From positions 235,425 to 299,424 of the forward strand of contig NZ_JBHRWV010000009.1 of the NCBI RefSeq assembly GCF_042648145.1: a DNA stretch of 64,000 nt, written 5' to 3'. The notes beneath the pieces are model-generated. The model saw nothing but the letters and a program-made list of their open reading frames with translations, did not search any database and was not told where the DNA came from. Source of the DNA: Salinicoccus sesuvii (GTDB lineage Bacteria; Bacillota; Bacilli; Staphylococcales; Salinicoccaceae). The first letter of the stretch is position 1, and each line of letters starts with the position of its first letter. Shown one piece after another: positions 26,086 through 35,432 of the stretch. Position numbers and translations under genes: made by a program.

Positions 26086-28005
26086 TTAGACGTCTAGGTT
26101 CTGGACGTATAATGCATTTTCTTCAATAAAGTTTCTTCTATGTTCGACAATATCGCCCATCAGCATTTCAAATGTCTGGTCTGCATCTACCGCATCATCC
26201 AAGGTGACTTGCATAAGCGTTCTGAATTCAGGATCCATCGTAGTCTCCCATAGTTGATCCGCATTCATCTCCCCGAGACCTTTATATCTGGAAAGTGACA
26301 TCTTAGGCGTCTCATTGAGTTCTTTTCTGAGTACTTCAAGCTCCCTGTCATCAAATACATAGTATTTATTCTTGCCTTGCTCGATCTTGTAGAGTGGTGG
26401 CTGGGCAATATAGACATATCCCGCTTCGATAAGCGGCTTCATGAAACGATAGAAGAATGTCAGCAGCAGCGTACGAATATGCGCACCATCCACATCAGCA
26501 TCGGTCATGATGACAATCTTGTGGTAGCGGGCTTTGGTCAGGTCGAACTCTTCGCCGATGCCGGTACCGAGTGCTGTAATCATGGAACGGATTTCGTTAT
26601 TGTTCAAAATTTTATCGAGTCTTGCTTTTTCAACGTTTAGAATCTTGCCTCGGAGTGGAAGGATTGCCTGGGTCGTGGAATTACGTCCGGATTTAGCGGA
26701 TCCACCGGCAGAATCGCCCTCAACGATGAACAATTCACTTTTTGCCGGATCTTTGCTTGAACAGTCGGCAAGTTTACCTGGCAGACTGGAGATTTCAAGA
26801 GCAGATTTTCTGCGTGTCATTTCGCGGGCTTTTTTAGCTGCGACTCTGGCACGTTGCGCAGTGAGTCCTTTTTCGACAATGATCCTTGCCGCTGTCGGAT
26901 TCTCCAAAAGGAAACGATCGAATCCTTCAGAAAATAGTTGATCTGTGATAAGCCTTGCTTCTGAGTTGCCGAACTTCGTCTTTGTCTGTCCTTCAAACTG
27001 GGGATCAGTATGCTTGATGGAGATGACCGCAGTCATGCCTTCACGCACATCTTCACCGCTCAAACGATCTTCGTTCTCCTTGATGATGCGGTTCTTCACA
27101 CCATAGGCATTGATTACTTTGGTCAGCGCACGCTTGAACCCGTCCTCGTGCGTCCCGCCTTCATACGTATGGATGTTATTTGCGTATGAAAGGAGTGTAG
27201 AATTATAGCCATTATGGTACTGGAGTGCAATCTCAACTTCAACGTCGTCCTTCTCACTCTGCATGTAGATGACCTCGTCGTGCAATACATCCCGTGTTTC
27301 ATTCATCTGTTCGACGTAGGACTTGATGCCACCTTCATAATAGTACTCGAAAGATTCATCCTCTTCACCCCGTTCATCAATCAGAGTGATTTCGAGTCCC
27401 TTGTTAAGGAAAGCGAGTTCCTTAATCCGTTTTTGCAGCACTTCCGTGTCATATACTGTTGTTTCTGTAAAGATCTCAGCGTCTGCTTTAAAGCGAATGA
27501 CAGTACCTGTCTTTTCCGTCTCATCAACGACTTTCAGGTCAAAGTCGGGGACACCTCTCGTGTAGCTCTGATGATGCACTTTGCCATTCAAATGAACGTA
27601 GACTTCAAGTGTTTCACTCAGCGCGTTTACAACGGAAGAGCCGACACCGTGCAGGCCGCCAGATACTTTATATCCGCCGCCGCCGAATTTACCGCCGGCG
27701 TGCAGGACAGTCAATATGACTTCCACTGCTGGCCGTCCCATTTTCTCTTGAATATCTACCGGGATTCCGCGGCCGTTATCTGTGACTTTGATCCAGTTAT
27801 CTTCTTCAATCGTTACAGTGATGCGATCAGCGTGACCAGCCATCGCTTCATCGATACTGTTGTCGACGATTTCCCATACGAGGTGGTGGAGTCCTTTTGA
27901 AGCTGTGGAGCCGATATACATTCCTGGACGTTTACGGACTGCTTCTAGTCCCTCCAGTACTTGAATCTGACCCGCGCCATACTGTTCCATATTTTTTTCA
28001 GCCAT
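26086..28005 (-). CDS. gyrB: DNA gyrase subunit B
   Basis: About 639 residues. It has the GHKL ATPase domain (EIVDNSIDEAMAGH, TDNGRGIPVD, GGLHGVGSSVVNALS), the transducer domain, and TOPRIM motifs EGDSAGGSAKSGR and DADVDGAHIRTLLLTFFYR, ending LYVQNLDV. It powers gyrase strand passage. The start MAEKNMEQYG (28005) has GGAAGGTGAT upstream; five further codons are open but overlap the recF stop. It belongs to the dnaA-dnaN-yaaA-recF-gyrB-gyrA block. Confidence 0.98.
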   Translation of the reverse strand: MAEKNMEQYGAGQIQVLEGLEAVRKRPGMYIGSTASKGLHHLVWEIVDNSIDEAMAGHADRITVTIEEDNWIKVTDNGRGIPVDIQEKMGRPAVEVILTVLHAGGKFGGGGYKVSGGLHGVGSSVVNALSETLEVYVHLNGKVHHQSYTRGVPDFDLKVVDETEKTGTVIRFKADAEIFTETTVYDTEVLQKRIKELAFLNKGLEITLIDERGEEDESFEYYYEGGIKSYVEQMNETRDVLHDEVIYMQSEKDDVEVEIALQYHNGYNSTLLSYANNIHTYEGGTHEDGFKRALTKVINAYGVKNRIIKENEDRLSGEDVREGMTAVISIKHTDPQFEGQTKTKFGNSEARLITDQLFSEGFDRFLLENPTAARIIVEKGLTAQRARVAAKKAREMTRRKSALEISSLPGKLADCSSKDPAKSELFIVEGDSAGGSAKSGRNSTTQAILPLRGKILNVEKARLDKILNNNEIRSMITALGTGIGEEFDLTKARYHKIVIMTDADVDGAHIRTLLLTFFYRFMKPLIEAGYVYIAQPPLYKIEQGKNKYYVFDDRELEVLRKELNETPKMSLSRYKGLGEMNADQLWETTMDPEFRTLMQVTLDDAVDADQTFEMLMGDIVEHRRNFIEENALYVQNLDV

Positions 28006-28019
28006 ATTATCACCTTCCA

Positions 28020-29117
28020 TTATACTTTCACGTTGCCTTCTTCTATACCGAATGTCTTCATTTCATCCATGATTGCGTGATTGATATCACTGATTGATGT
28101 TGTTGTGACGAAGGTCTGCACTCTATTACGAATTGAGGTCAATAGGTGGGATTGTCTTGTTTCATCGAGCTCACTTAAAACATCATCCAGAAGCAAAATG
28201 GGGTATTCGCCCACTTCTTCATTTATCAGTTCAAGTTCTGCAAGCTTTATTGAAAGTGCCGTCGTCCGCTGCTGGCCTTGAGAGCCGTACGTTTGAACGT
28301 CGTAGTCGTTAATGTGGAAAGAGATGTCGTCCCTGTGAGGACCAATGAGCGCCTGGCCTCTTTCTATCTCCCGTTCAAGCGCCTCGTCAAGCAGCAGTTT
28401 CAACTCCTGCTCAAGCGTTTCCGCACCGGTTGCCTCATATTTGATATTCGGCCTGTATCTGACTGACAGAATTTCTTGGCCATTCGATATATCCCGATGA
28501 ATCTTACGGGCATATTTTTCAATGGTATCGACAAACTGTTGCCTCTTTAAAATAATTAAACTTGCATAGTATGCAAGCTGTTCATTCAATACATCGATCA
28601 TGACGCGATCGACATTCTTTTGTTTTAAATAGTTATTTTTCTGAGCAAGCACCTTCTGATAGCCGCTCAGCATGTTGATATATACTTTTGAGATCTGTCC
28701 GCATTCCATGTTTATGAATTTACGTCTGATCTGAGGAGATCCTTTGACAATATTGAGATCTTCCGGAGCAAACAGCACTACGTTCAAATGTCCAATATAC
28801 TGGCTGAGTTTCGATACTTCCATATGGTTGACTTTCGCACGCTTTCCTTTTCCGCTCACACTGAGCGACAAGGGGAGGGTGCTGTAGGTAGTCGTTATAT
28901 TACCATTGACATAAGCTTCATCCTGACCGAACCGGATCAACTCTTTATCCTTTGAGGTGCGATGACTCTTAGCCAAGGCGAGAAAGTAGATCGACTCTAG
29001 AAGATTCGTCTTGCCCTGGGCGTTCCGCCCGATAAAGATATTCAGCTTTGGATGGAATTCAAGGTCCAGCGTTCCATAATTTCTGAAATCTCCAAGATGT
29101 ACACGATTCAAAATCAT
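28020..29117 (-). CDS. recF: DNA repair and recombination protein RecF
   Basis: 365-residue SMC-like ATPase that helps load RecA at single-strand gaps with RecO and RecR. It has Walker A GRNAQGKTNLLESI, signature YGSQGQQRTTALS and Walker B LLLDDVLSELD. Length is standard. The start overlaps the yaaA stop by 4 bases. Confidence 0.97.
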   Translation of the reverse strand: MILNRVHLGDFRNYGTLDLEFHPKLNIFIGRNAQGKTNLLESIYFLALAKSHRTSKDKELIRFGQDEAYVNGNITTTYSTLPLSLSVSGKGKRAKVNHMEVSKLSQYIGHLNVVLFAPEDLNIVKGSPQIRRKFINMECGQISKVYINMLSGYQKVLAQKNNYLKQKNVDRVMIDVLNEQLAYYASLIILKRQQFVDTIEKYARKIHRDISNGQEILSVRYRPNIKYEATGAETLEQELKLLLDEALEREIERGQALIGPHRDDISFHINDYDVQTYGSQGQQRTTALSIKLAELELINEEVGEYPILLLDDVLSELDETRQSHLLTSIRNRVQTFVTTTSISDINHAIMDEMKTFGIEEGNVKV

Positions 29118-29329
29118 TTGGAATATTCGATTCTGAACTGGCCGAATTCCCCGAGATCCAGTACATCACCTTCGTGCAGTTTCTTCCCTCTGCGATTCTC
29201 AGGTTCTCCATTCAGCAATACTTCGTTTTCCTGAAGAAACCATTTGGCTTCTCCGCCGGTTCCTATGATCCCTTCGTGCTTAAGAAATTTTCCTAATGTA
29301 ATCAGCTCATCGAACTGGATACTTTCCAT
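29114..29329 (-). CDS. yaaA: S4-domain RNA-binding protein YaaA
   Basis: 71 residues, a single S4-like domain (ITLGKFLKHEGIIGTGGEAK, LLNGEPENRRGKKL). The family is conserved between dnaN and recF in Firmicutes and has been linked to 50S subunit assembly in Bacillus. It has its own upstream spacer of 188 bases after the dnaN terminator and is coupled to recF by overlap. Confidence 0.93.
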   Translation of the reverse strand: MESIQFDELITLGKFLKHEGIIGTGGEAKWFLQENEVLLNGEPENRRGKKLHEGDVLDLGEFGQFRIEYSK

Positions 29330-29452
29330 GCACTCATCCTCCTTAATCTCACCTATATATTATACTACATTTTTCAATAAATTTCACCCCAGAAGCCCAA
29401 ATAAAGGCTCAGGAGCGTTTTAAGGCACAAATAAGGGTTTCCCCTTTGAAAC

Positions 29453-29501
29453 AAAAAAGCGACTGAGAACCCCTTTTTTTAAATTTCTGGGGCTCAGTCG
29501 C
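29453..29501 (-). terminator. dnaN terminator
   Basis: In the minus direction GCGACTGAG then CCCC pair with GGGG then CTCAGTCGC (outer arms 29501-29493 and 29467-29459), followed by TTTTTTG. It lies just after the dnaN stop and separates the dnaA-dnaN unit from yaaA-recF-gyrBA. Confidence 0.9.
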
Positions 29502-29517
29502 AGTTTGAACTGAAATT

Positions 29518-30651
29518 TTAATATGTGCGAATCGGCAGAATCAGCTGAACGACCGCGTCCGATTCAGCGGCCTTCAAAGTGAATGGACGCATGGTGCCGA
29601 AGAACTCGATGGTGACTTCCTCGTCGTTGATCGCTTTTAGTGCATCCATCATGTATTTGGAGTTGAAGGAGATTTTCAAATTTTCCCCTTCGACAGTGCC
29701 GGTACTGATATCTTCGTGTACTGTACCGACTTCAGGTGAATTGGAGGAGAGGGCAACATTGCCATTTTCCACACTCATGCGAATGACGTTATTGCCACCT
29801 TCTCTTGCCAGCAGGGATACACGGTCGATGGCATGGTAGAATTCGCCATTGTTCACAGTGACTTTTGTTTCGTAGTTTTCCGGGAACAGGCGGGATGTAT
29901 CCGGATAGTTGCCCTCAAGCAATCTGGAGATAAAACGCATGTTGCCGTAGCTGATCAGTACTTGGTTTTGTGAAAAATGAATTTCCACCTCGTCGTCCGA
30001 GTCGTTAATGATCTTGTTGAGTTCGTTCAATGATTTTCCTGGAATAATGGCATGCATGCTATCCATACCGAATTGATCTCCTTCAAGCCTTCTTAGTGCC
30101 AGCCTGTGGGAATCTGTTGCGGTAAACTGGATGCCTGTATCATCGAACTGCCAGTTGACACCTGTCAGTACTGGTCTGGTCTCTGAAAGTGACACTGCAA
30201 AATTGGTCTGGTTAATGATTGTCTTTAGAACTGCAGATGGCAAGATGATACTTTCTTCATCATTTACTTCAGGTAATAGTGGATACTGGTCTGGATCATT
30301 ACCACTCAGGTTGAACTCTGATTGTGAAGCAGTAATTTTAGTTTGGAAAGTATCGTTGGTTTCAAGTTGAACAAAGTTTCCTGAGAGTTTCTTGATGATA
30401 TCCACAAAGAATCGTCCTGATAATACGACTGTTCCTGTTTCATTGATTTCAAGTATTTCTTCATTATCAATTTCAGTAGGTATTGTAATTTCAATTGATA
30501 TCTCAGAATCACTGCCTGTAAGTATTAGATGATCTTCTTTTACTTCGAGTTTTATACCATTGAGTATCGGAAGTGTTGTTCTAGGTGATATTGCTTTGAG
30601 ACAGTGGTTCAACTGTTCGATGAAATACTGACGGTTAATACTGATTTTCAT
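29518..30651 (-). CDS. dnaN: DNA polymerase III beta sliding clamp
   Basis: 377-residue ring clamp that tethers replicative polymerase to DNA. It has three clamp domains by length, with MKISINRQYFIEQL at the start, and ends VVQLILPIRTY, the typical clamp C-terminus. It lies downstream of dnaA, separated by the part of oriC that holds the DnaA-trios. Confidence 0.98.
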   Translation of the reverse strand: MKISINRQYFIEQLNHCLKAISPRTTLPILNGIKLEVKEDHLILTGSDSEISIEITIPTEIDNEEILEINETGTVVLSGRFFVDIIKKLSGNFVQLETNDTFQTKITASQSEFNLSGNDPDQYPLLPEVNDEESIILPSAVLKTIINQTNFAVSLSETRPVLTGVNWQFDDTGIQFTATDSHRLALRRLEGDQFGMDSMHAIIPGKSLNELNKIINDSDDEVEIHFSQNQVLISYGNMRFISRLLEGNYPDTSRLFPENYETKVTVNNGEFYHAIDRVSLLAREGGNNVIRMSVENGNVALSSNSPEVGTVHEDISTGTVEGENLKISFNSKYMMDALKAINDEEVTIEFFGTMRPFTLKAAESDAVVQLILPIRTY

Positions 30652-30689
30652 AAGTTAGCGACTCCTTATATATTAAGTAGTATTTAAAG

Positions 30690-30799
30690 TAATAATAATA
30701 GTAGGCCCTGTGGATGTGTGGATAAGTGGATTGAAGCTATATGGCTCAGGTTATCCACATGTGGGTAAACTGTTTGTTAAAGTGTACCATCTATCCACA
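30690..30799. other. oriC: oriC unwinding region: DnaA-trios and DnaA boxes (dnaA-dnaN)
   Basis: TAATAATAATAGTAG at 30690-30704 is five tandem DnaA-trios, read 3'-GAT GAT AAT AAT AAT-5' away from the boxes. A GC step (GCCC) leads to tandem boxes TGTGGATGT (30709) and TGTGGATAA (30717), then TTATCCACA (30751), TGTGGGTAA (30760) and CTATCCACA (30791). This is the arrangement described for the basal unwinding system of Bacillus oriC, where DnaA filaments extend on one strand over the trios. Confidence 0.85.
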
Positions 30800-30811
30800 C
30801 CATTCACACCT

Positions 30812-32134
30812 CTAACTGATTCGATTCTCCACTTCTTCAAGTTCTTGTCTAAACCGTTCATCCTCTGTAATCATTTTTGAGATCTTCTCATGGGCATGGA
30901 TGACAGTAGAGTGATCACGACCGCCGAAAACCTCACCAATTTTTGGCAAGGAGTAATCTGTAAGTTCACGAGCAAGATACATTGCGATTTGCCGTGGGAA
31001 AGCGATGGATTTTGTGCGTTTTTTGGATGCAAATGACTCAATTTGTACATCGTAGAAGGACGCAACCGCTTCTTGTATGTCCGTGATTGTAATTTTCTTT
31101 GACTTGTTCTGGGTCACGAGGTCTTTTAATGCCTCTGAAACCATTTCCGGAGTCAGCGGCTGATTGACTAGTTTTGAATATGCCGCAACCCGTGTCAGCG
31201 CGCCTTCCAGTTCGCGGATGTTTGTATGGATATGGTTTGCAATGTAAATCATTGCTTCATTTGGAATTTCGACTTTTTCTTCTTCGCATTTCTTTCTAAG
31301 AATGGCAATACGCGTTTCCAGATCTGGTGGAGTGATATCGGTGATTAGTCCCCATTCGAAGCGCGAACGCAACCGATCTTCTAGTGTTGGGATTTCTTTA
31401 GGTGTGCGGTCACTTGAAATGACGATTTGCTTATTGTCTTCGTGAAGGGCGTTAAAAGTGTGGAAGAATTCTTCCTGCGTCGATTCTTTGCCTGCGAGAA
31501 ACTGGATATCATCGATTAGCAGGACATCGACATTGCGATAGCGATTCCTGAACTCTTCGGTTTTATTATCGCGAATCGAGTTAATGAACTCGTTTGTAAA
31601 TTTTTCACTAGAAAGGTAAGCAACTTTGGCGTTTGGGCGATGTTCCAGTACGTAGTGTCCAATTGCATGCATCAGGTGTGTCTTGCCAAGGCCAACGCCC
31701 CCATAGATGAAGAGTGGGTTATAGGCTTTTGCCGGCGCTTCTGCGACAGCGAGAGATGCCGCATGGCTGAAGCGGTTTCCATTTCCAATGACAAATGTTT
31801 CGAACGTATTATTCACGTTCAGCTGGCTGTTTACTGAAACTTCTGGTTCTGGTCCTGTCTTCTCAGGTGCTCTCACCGATGTTTCCTCTTCTTCTGTGAC
31901 GATCCTGATCTCGGGTTTCTCTCCCATGACTTCATAGAGCTGCTCTTGGATCAGGACGCTGTAGTTTTTCTCGAGCCAATCCCTCTGAAACTGGGTATCT
32001 GCTTTTATGACAGCTGTGTCATTATCCAAGTGGACCATCGAAGTATCTTGGAACCATGTCTGATAGCTGGCATTGGCAATGGTTTCTTTGATGCCTTTTA
32101 GCGTGTTCTCCCATATTTCTTTAATACTACTCAT
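30812..32134 (-). CDS. dnaA: Chromosomal replication initiator DnaA
   Basis: About 440 residues. Domain I is at the N-terminus, a variable linker spans about 85-108, the AAA+ domain has Walker A GGVGLGKTHLMH and Walker B VLLIDDIQFL, and domain IV has the DnaA signature GGRDHSTVIHAHEKI that reads TTATCCACA boxes. The start MSSIKEIWEN (32134) follows AGAGGA at 6 bases and matches the family; eight more upstream codons are open. Boxes on both sides of the gene suggest autoregulation. Confidence 0.98.
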   Translation of the reverse strand: MSSIKEIWENTLKGIKETIANASYQTWFQDTSMVHLDNDTAVIKADTQFQRDWLEKNYSVLIQEQLYEVMGEKPEIRIVTEEEETSVRAPEKTGPEPEVSVNSQLNVNNTFETFVIGNGNRFSHAASLAVAEAPAKAYNPLFIYGGVGLGKTHLMHAIGHYVLEHRPNAKVAYLSSEKFTNEFINSIRDNKTEEFRNRYRNVDVLLIDDIQFLAGKESTQEEFFHTFNALHEDNKQIVISSDRTPKEIPTLEDRLRSRFEWGLITDITPPDLETRIAILRKKCEEEKVEIPNEAMIYIANHIHTNIRELEGALTRVAAYSKLVNQPLTPEMVSEALKDLVTQNKSKKITITDIQEAVASFYDVQIESFASKKRTKSIAFPRQIAMYLARELTDYSLPKIGEVFGGRDHSTVIHAHEKISKMITEDERFRQELEEVENRIS

Positions 32135-32170
32135 ACATTGTCCTCTTTTCCTATTCACATAATCACAGTA

Positions 32171-32458
32171 TGTGGATACTCATTTCCACAGTGCTGAACA
32201 ACTGTCCACAGGTTACACACAATCTGTGGACAAATCTAGTTACCAGGACGGTTTTCCCACAAATTCATACTCAGAATTATAACGAAAAAACCAAGGGATA
32301 TCAACATCTAACTAAAGATATACACATATCTCAAGGTTATCCACAAGTGTCCTGCCAACGTGTGTGGAATTGGGGATAAGTATACGAGTAAGTTGTGGAT
32401 ACGACTTATCCACAGCTGATTTATCCACATAGATTGTCCACATTGTGGGTTATCCACA
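32171..32458. other. oriC: oriC DnaA-box cluster between dnaA and rpmH
   Basis: The 447-base gap from the dnaA start to rpmH has four perfect TTATCCACA boxes at 32337, 32406, 32421 and 32450. Variants are TGTGGATAC at 32171 and 32394, TGTGGACAA at 32225 and TTGTCCACA at 32434. With the dnaA-dnaN cluster it forms a bipartite origin. Coding strand changes from mostly minus to plus across this gap, as expected at a bidirectional origin. Confidence 0.93.
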
Positions 32459-32581
32459 AAAAGAATCCATAAATTCCTGGTGAAAAATGTATTGAATTCT
32501 GTAGACTCATCTGTTATTCTTTAATAGTTACAATTCTAAAAGCTACACACAGGCAATAGGTATCATGGAGGTGTATTTAAT

Positions 32582-32719
32582 ATGGTAAAACGTACTTACC
32601 AGCCAAATAAACGTAAGCACAGCAAAGTGCACGGTTTTCGTAAAAGAATGAGCACAAAGAACGGACGCAAAGTATTGGCCCGTCGTAGAAGAAAAGGTAG
32701 AAAAGTACTTTCAGCCTAA
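32582..32719 (+). CDS. rpmH: 50S ribosomal protein L34
   Basis: 45 very basic residues, beginning [20 protein letters not shown] and ending GRKVLSA, the complete L34 sequence pattern. ATG follows GGAGG at 9 bases. It is the first gene to the right of oriC and precedes rnpA, the universal bacterial order. Confidence 0.98.
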
Positions 32720-32724
32720 TCCCC

Positions 32725-32754
32725 AAGATCATCTGATATAGGTGATCTTTTTTT
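32725..32754 (+). terminator. Hairpin after rpmH
   Basis: AAGATCA (32725-32731) pairs with TGATCTT (32743-32749), followed by TTTTTG. It probably attenuates readthrough from rpmH to rnpA. Confidence 0.8.
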
Positions 32755-32830
32755 GTGCATATAGGCGTGCTGTTTTATAAATTTCGTGTAATTTTGTATA
32801 ATGAAATATCATATGTGAGAGAGCGTAATA

Positions 32831-33169
32831 GTGATGAAAAAGAGATTTAGAATAAAAAAAGAACGTGATTTCCAGCTTGTTTTTAAAAAAGGAAAGTCCT
32901 ATGCAAACAGGCAATTCGTCGTCTATCTGGCTGATCATCCGAAAACTGATCACATGCGTCTTGGCATTAGTGTGTCAAAACGTCTTGGAAATGCCGTAAA
33001 ACGCAACAAGATCAAAAGGCGGATACGTGTTTTTTTCCAGCATCATCAGAATAGGCTAAAACCGAGAGAGTACGTTGTCATCGCTCGGCAACCGGTCAGC
33101 AGCATGGATTATCACCAGATGGAGAAATCGCTATTACATGTGCTGAAAATCGCAAAATGCATAAAATGA
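32831..33169 (+). CDS. rnpA: Ribonuclease P protein component
   Basis: 112 residues. This protein cofactor of RNase P helps the RNA subunit trim tRNA 5' leaders. The RNR-type motif is present as LGNAVKRNKIKRRIR, and YVVIARQPVSSMDY matches the family C-terminal part. The frame opens GTG-ATG; either codon could start it. yidC does not follow, unlike Bacillus but as in staphylococci. Confidence 0.96.
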   Translation: MMKKRFRIKKERDFQLVFKKGKSYANRQFVVYLADHPKTDHMRLGISVSKRLGNAVKRNKIKRRIRVFFQHHQNRLKPREYVVIARQPVSSMDYHQMEKSLLHVLKIAKCIK

Positions 33170-33185
33170 CATGGGAGGCACCGTC

Positions 33186-34025
33186 ATGGACAAAGTCTAC
33201 AGGGATGAAACTGTTGATCGTGCAATCGCAAAGGGACTCAAAGAACTTAGACTGTCGGAAGCAGACGTCAAAATCGACGTTGAGGCAGGAGGCAGAAAGG
33301 GACTGTTTGGTTTAGGTAAAAAGGAAGCAGTCGTCAGACTCACTGTCATCAACCCTGAACTGAAGAGCTATGGCTCACTTGACGCATTGGCTGCAAGGGA
33401 GCCAGAGGGCGCGGATACGACCGAGCTTAAAAAATCGTCGGAGGATCAAGTGCAGGAACAGGTGCCTGAATCGTATGAGGTGGAAGAAAAGATCGCAAAT
33501 CCAGACAACCAGGAGCAAGAGAGCGTTCCGATCCAGGAGACGGAGCGAGTCGAGCCGGCGAAACACGGGATGTCATTTGAGGAAGCGGCAGAGGAAACGA
33601 GACGCTATATCGAACGGGTCGTAAAAGATATGAACATTGAGAGAAGCAGTACCGTGAGTCTCAGGCATAACGAAATCCGCATTGAACTCTCCTCTCCAAT
33701 GGCAGCTAAACTGATCGGTAAACGCGGAGCAACACTCAATGCTTTGCAGGAATTAGGTCAGCAATTCTTCAATTCCATCTATAAAAGCTATGGTTCCATT
33801 TTGCTTGATGTCGAGAACTATCGTGAAAAGCGTCGTGAAACCCTTGAAGAACTGGCCGTAAATATGGCCAAAAGGGCGCAGCGTACGAATGGTGTAGTCC
33901 GTCTTGATCCAATGCCTTCAGCAGAACGGAAGATTATGCATCATGCACTGAGTAGAATCAAAGGTATCGAAACTCACTCCGAGGGATCGGAGCCAAACCG
34001 CTATATCGTAATAGAAAAGAAGTAA
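33186..34025 (+). CDS. jag: RNA-binding protein Jag/KhpB
   Basis: About 279 residues. It has an N-terminal Jag domain (to about 50, GGRKGLFGLGKKEAVVR), an acidic Gln/Glu-rich linker of about 80 residues, then KH (MAAKLIGKRGATLNALQ) and R3H domains. KhpB pairs with KhpA as a global RNA binder affecting cell elongation and division. I choose ATG 33186, 7 bases after GGGAGG; an upstream ATG is in frame but lies before that site. It is in the rnpA-jag-mnmE run. Confidence 0.93.
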   Translation: MDKVYRDETVDRAIAKGLKELRLSEADVKIDVEAGGRKGLFGLGKKEAVVRLTVINPELKSYGSLDALAAREPEGADTTELKKSSEDQVQEQVPESYEVEEKIANPDNQEQESVPIQETERVEPAKHGMSFEEAAEETRRYIERVVKDMNIERSSTVSLRHNEIRIELSSPMAAKLIGKRGATLNALQELGQQFFNSIYKSYGSILLDVENYREKRRETLEELAVNMAKRAQRTNGVVRLDPMPSAERKIMHHALSRIKGIETHSEGSEPNRYIVIEKK

Positions 34026-34039
34026 AGGAGTATTGCATC

Positions 34040-35419
34040 ATGCAATTAGAAACAATATCCAGCATCTCCACCCCGGTGGGTGAAGGTGCCATCGCAATCG
34101 TGCGTCTATCGGGCGTCGATGCTGTTGAAATTGCAGACCGTCTCTATCAAGGGGCGAAACCTTTGTCATCAGTAGATTCGCATACAATTAACTACGGGCA
34201 CATCATGGACCCCGAGACACAGGAATCGGTGGAGGAGGTCATGGTCGCGATTATGAGGGCCCCTCGGACCTATACGCGTGAGGATATCGTTGAAATCAAT
34301 TGCCATGGTGGCGTACACACGGTTAACCGAGTACTTCAACTTACATTAAAGCATGGTGCCCGTATGGCAGAGCCGGGTGAATTTACAAAACGTGCTTTTC
34401 TGAATGGCAGAATCGACTTGTCTCAGGCAGAAGGCGTTATGGATTTCATCAGATCGAAGACGACTGAAGCATCCAAAGTCGCGAATCAGCAAATGCAAGG
34501 CAGACTGAAGTCGTATGTCGAGGATCTGCGCCAGAGCATCCTTAACATACTTGCCCAAGTGGAAGTAAATATCGACTATCCGGAGTATGATGATGTAGAG
34601 GAAGCGACGACTGAATTCCTCCAAGAAGAGTCCCAGAAAGTTAAAAATGAAATCCAGAAGCTGCTGAAAAGCAGTACGCAAGGTAGGATTCTCAGAGAAG
34701 GACTCAGTACCGTCATCATCGGCAAGCCGAATGTCGGCAAGAGCTCCCTGCTCAACTATCTCATTCAGGATAATAAAGCCATCGTAACCGATGTTGCGGG
34801 GACGACCCGAGATATTCTAGAAGAGTACGTGAACGTCAATGGTATTCCACTCAAACTGATAGATACAGCCGGTATACGCGATACCGACGACATCGTTGAG
34901 AAAATTGGCGTCGAACGCAGTCGTCAGGCACTAAAAGAGGCGGAACTCATCTTGTACGTGCTCAACAACAACGAAACATTAACAAATGAAGATGTTGAGA
35001 TCCTCGATTCCATGTCGGATCAGAAGGTCATCAATATTGTAAATAAATTGGATCTCGAAACAAAATTGGATGTAGAAGATCTAAAATCAAGATATCCTGA
35101 AATGCCAATCGTTAAGACATCAATCATTAACAGTACAGGTGTGGATGAACTTGAAGACAGGATTGCCGCTCTATTCTTCGAAGGTGAAATACAGTCTGTG
35201 GATTCCACCTATGTATCGAATAACCGTCACATCCATTTGCTTGAGCAGGCAGCTTCGGCAATATCTGATGCGATAGAATCTGCTGAAATGGATGTTCCAG
35301 TGGACATCATCCAGATTGATCTTGTAAAAACGTGGGAACTACTCGGCGAAGTGATTGGTGAGGATGTCAGCGAACAGCTGATCGACCAACTCTTCAGTCA
35401 GTTCTGTCTCGGAAAATAA
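34040..35419 (+). CDS. mnmE: tRNA modification GTPase MnmE
   Basis: 459 residues. With MnmG it adds the aminomethyl or carboxymethylaminomethyl group to wobble U34 of several tRNAs. The N-terminal folate-binding domain begins at residue 1; the G domain has GKPNVGKSSLLNYL, DTAGI and NKLD. The C-terminal catalytic Cys lies in FCLGK at the very end. Length is standard, and mnmG starts 13 bases later. Confidence 0.97.
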   Translation: MQLETISSISTPVGEGAIAIVRLSGVDAVEIADRLYQGAKPLSSVDSHTINYGHIMDPETQESVEEVMVAIMRAPRTYTREDIVEINCHGGVHTVNRVLQLTLKHGARMAEPGEFTKRAFLNGRIDLSQAEGVMDFIRSKTTEASKVANQQMQGRLKSYVEDLRQSILNILAQVEVNIDYPEYDDVEEATTEFLQEESQKVKNEIQKLLKSSTQGRILREGLSTVIIGKPNVGKSSLLNYLIQDNKAIVTDVAGTTRDILEEYVNVNGIPLKLIDTAGIRDTDDIVEKIGVERSRQALKEAELILYVLNNNETLTNEDVEILDSMSDQKVINIVNKLDLETKLDVEDLKSRYPEMPIVKTSIINSTGVDELEDRIAALFFEGEIQSVDSTYVSNNRHIHLLEQAASAISDAIESAEMDVPVDIIQIDLVKTWELLGEVIGEDVSEQLIDQLFSQFCLGK

Positions 35420-35432
35420 AAGGAGGATAACT

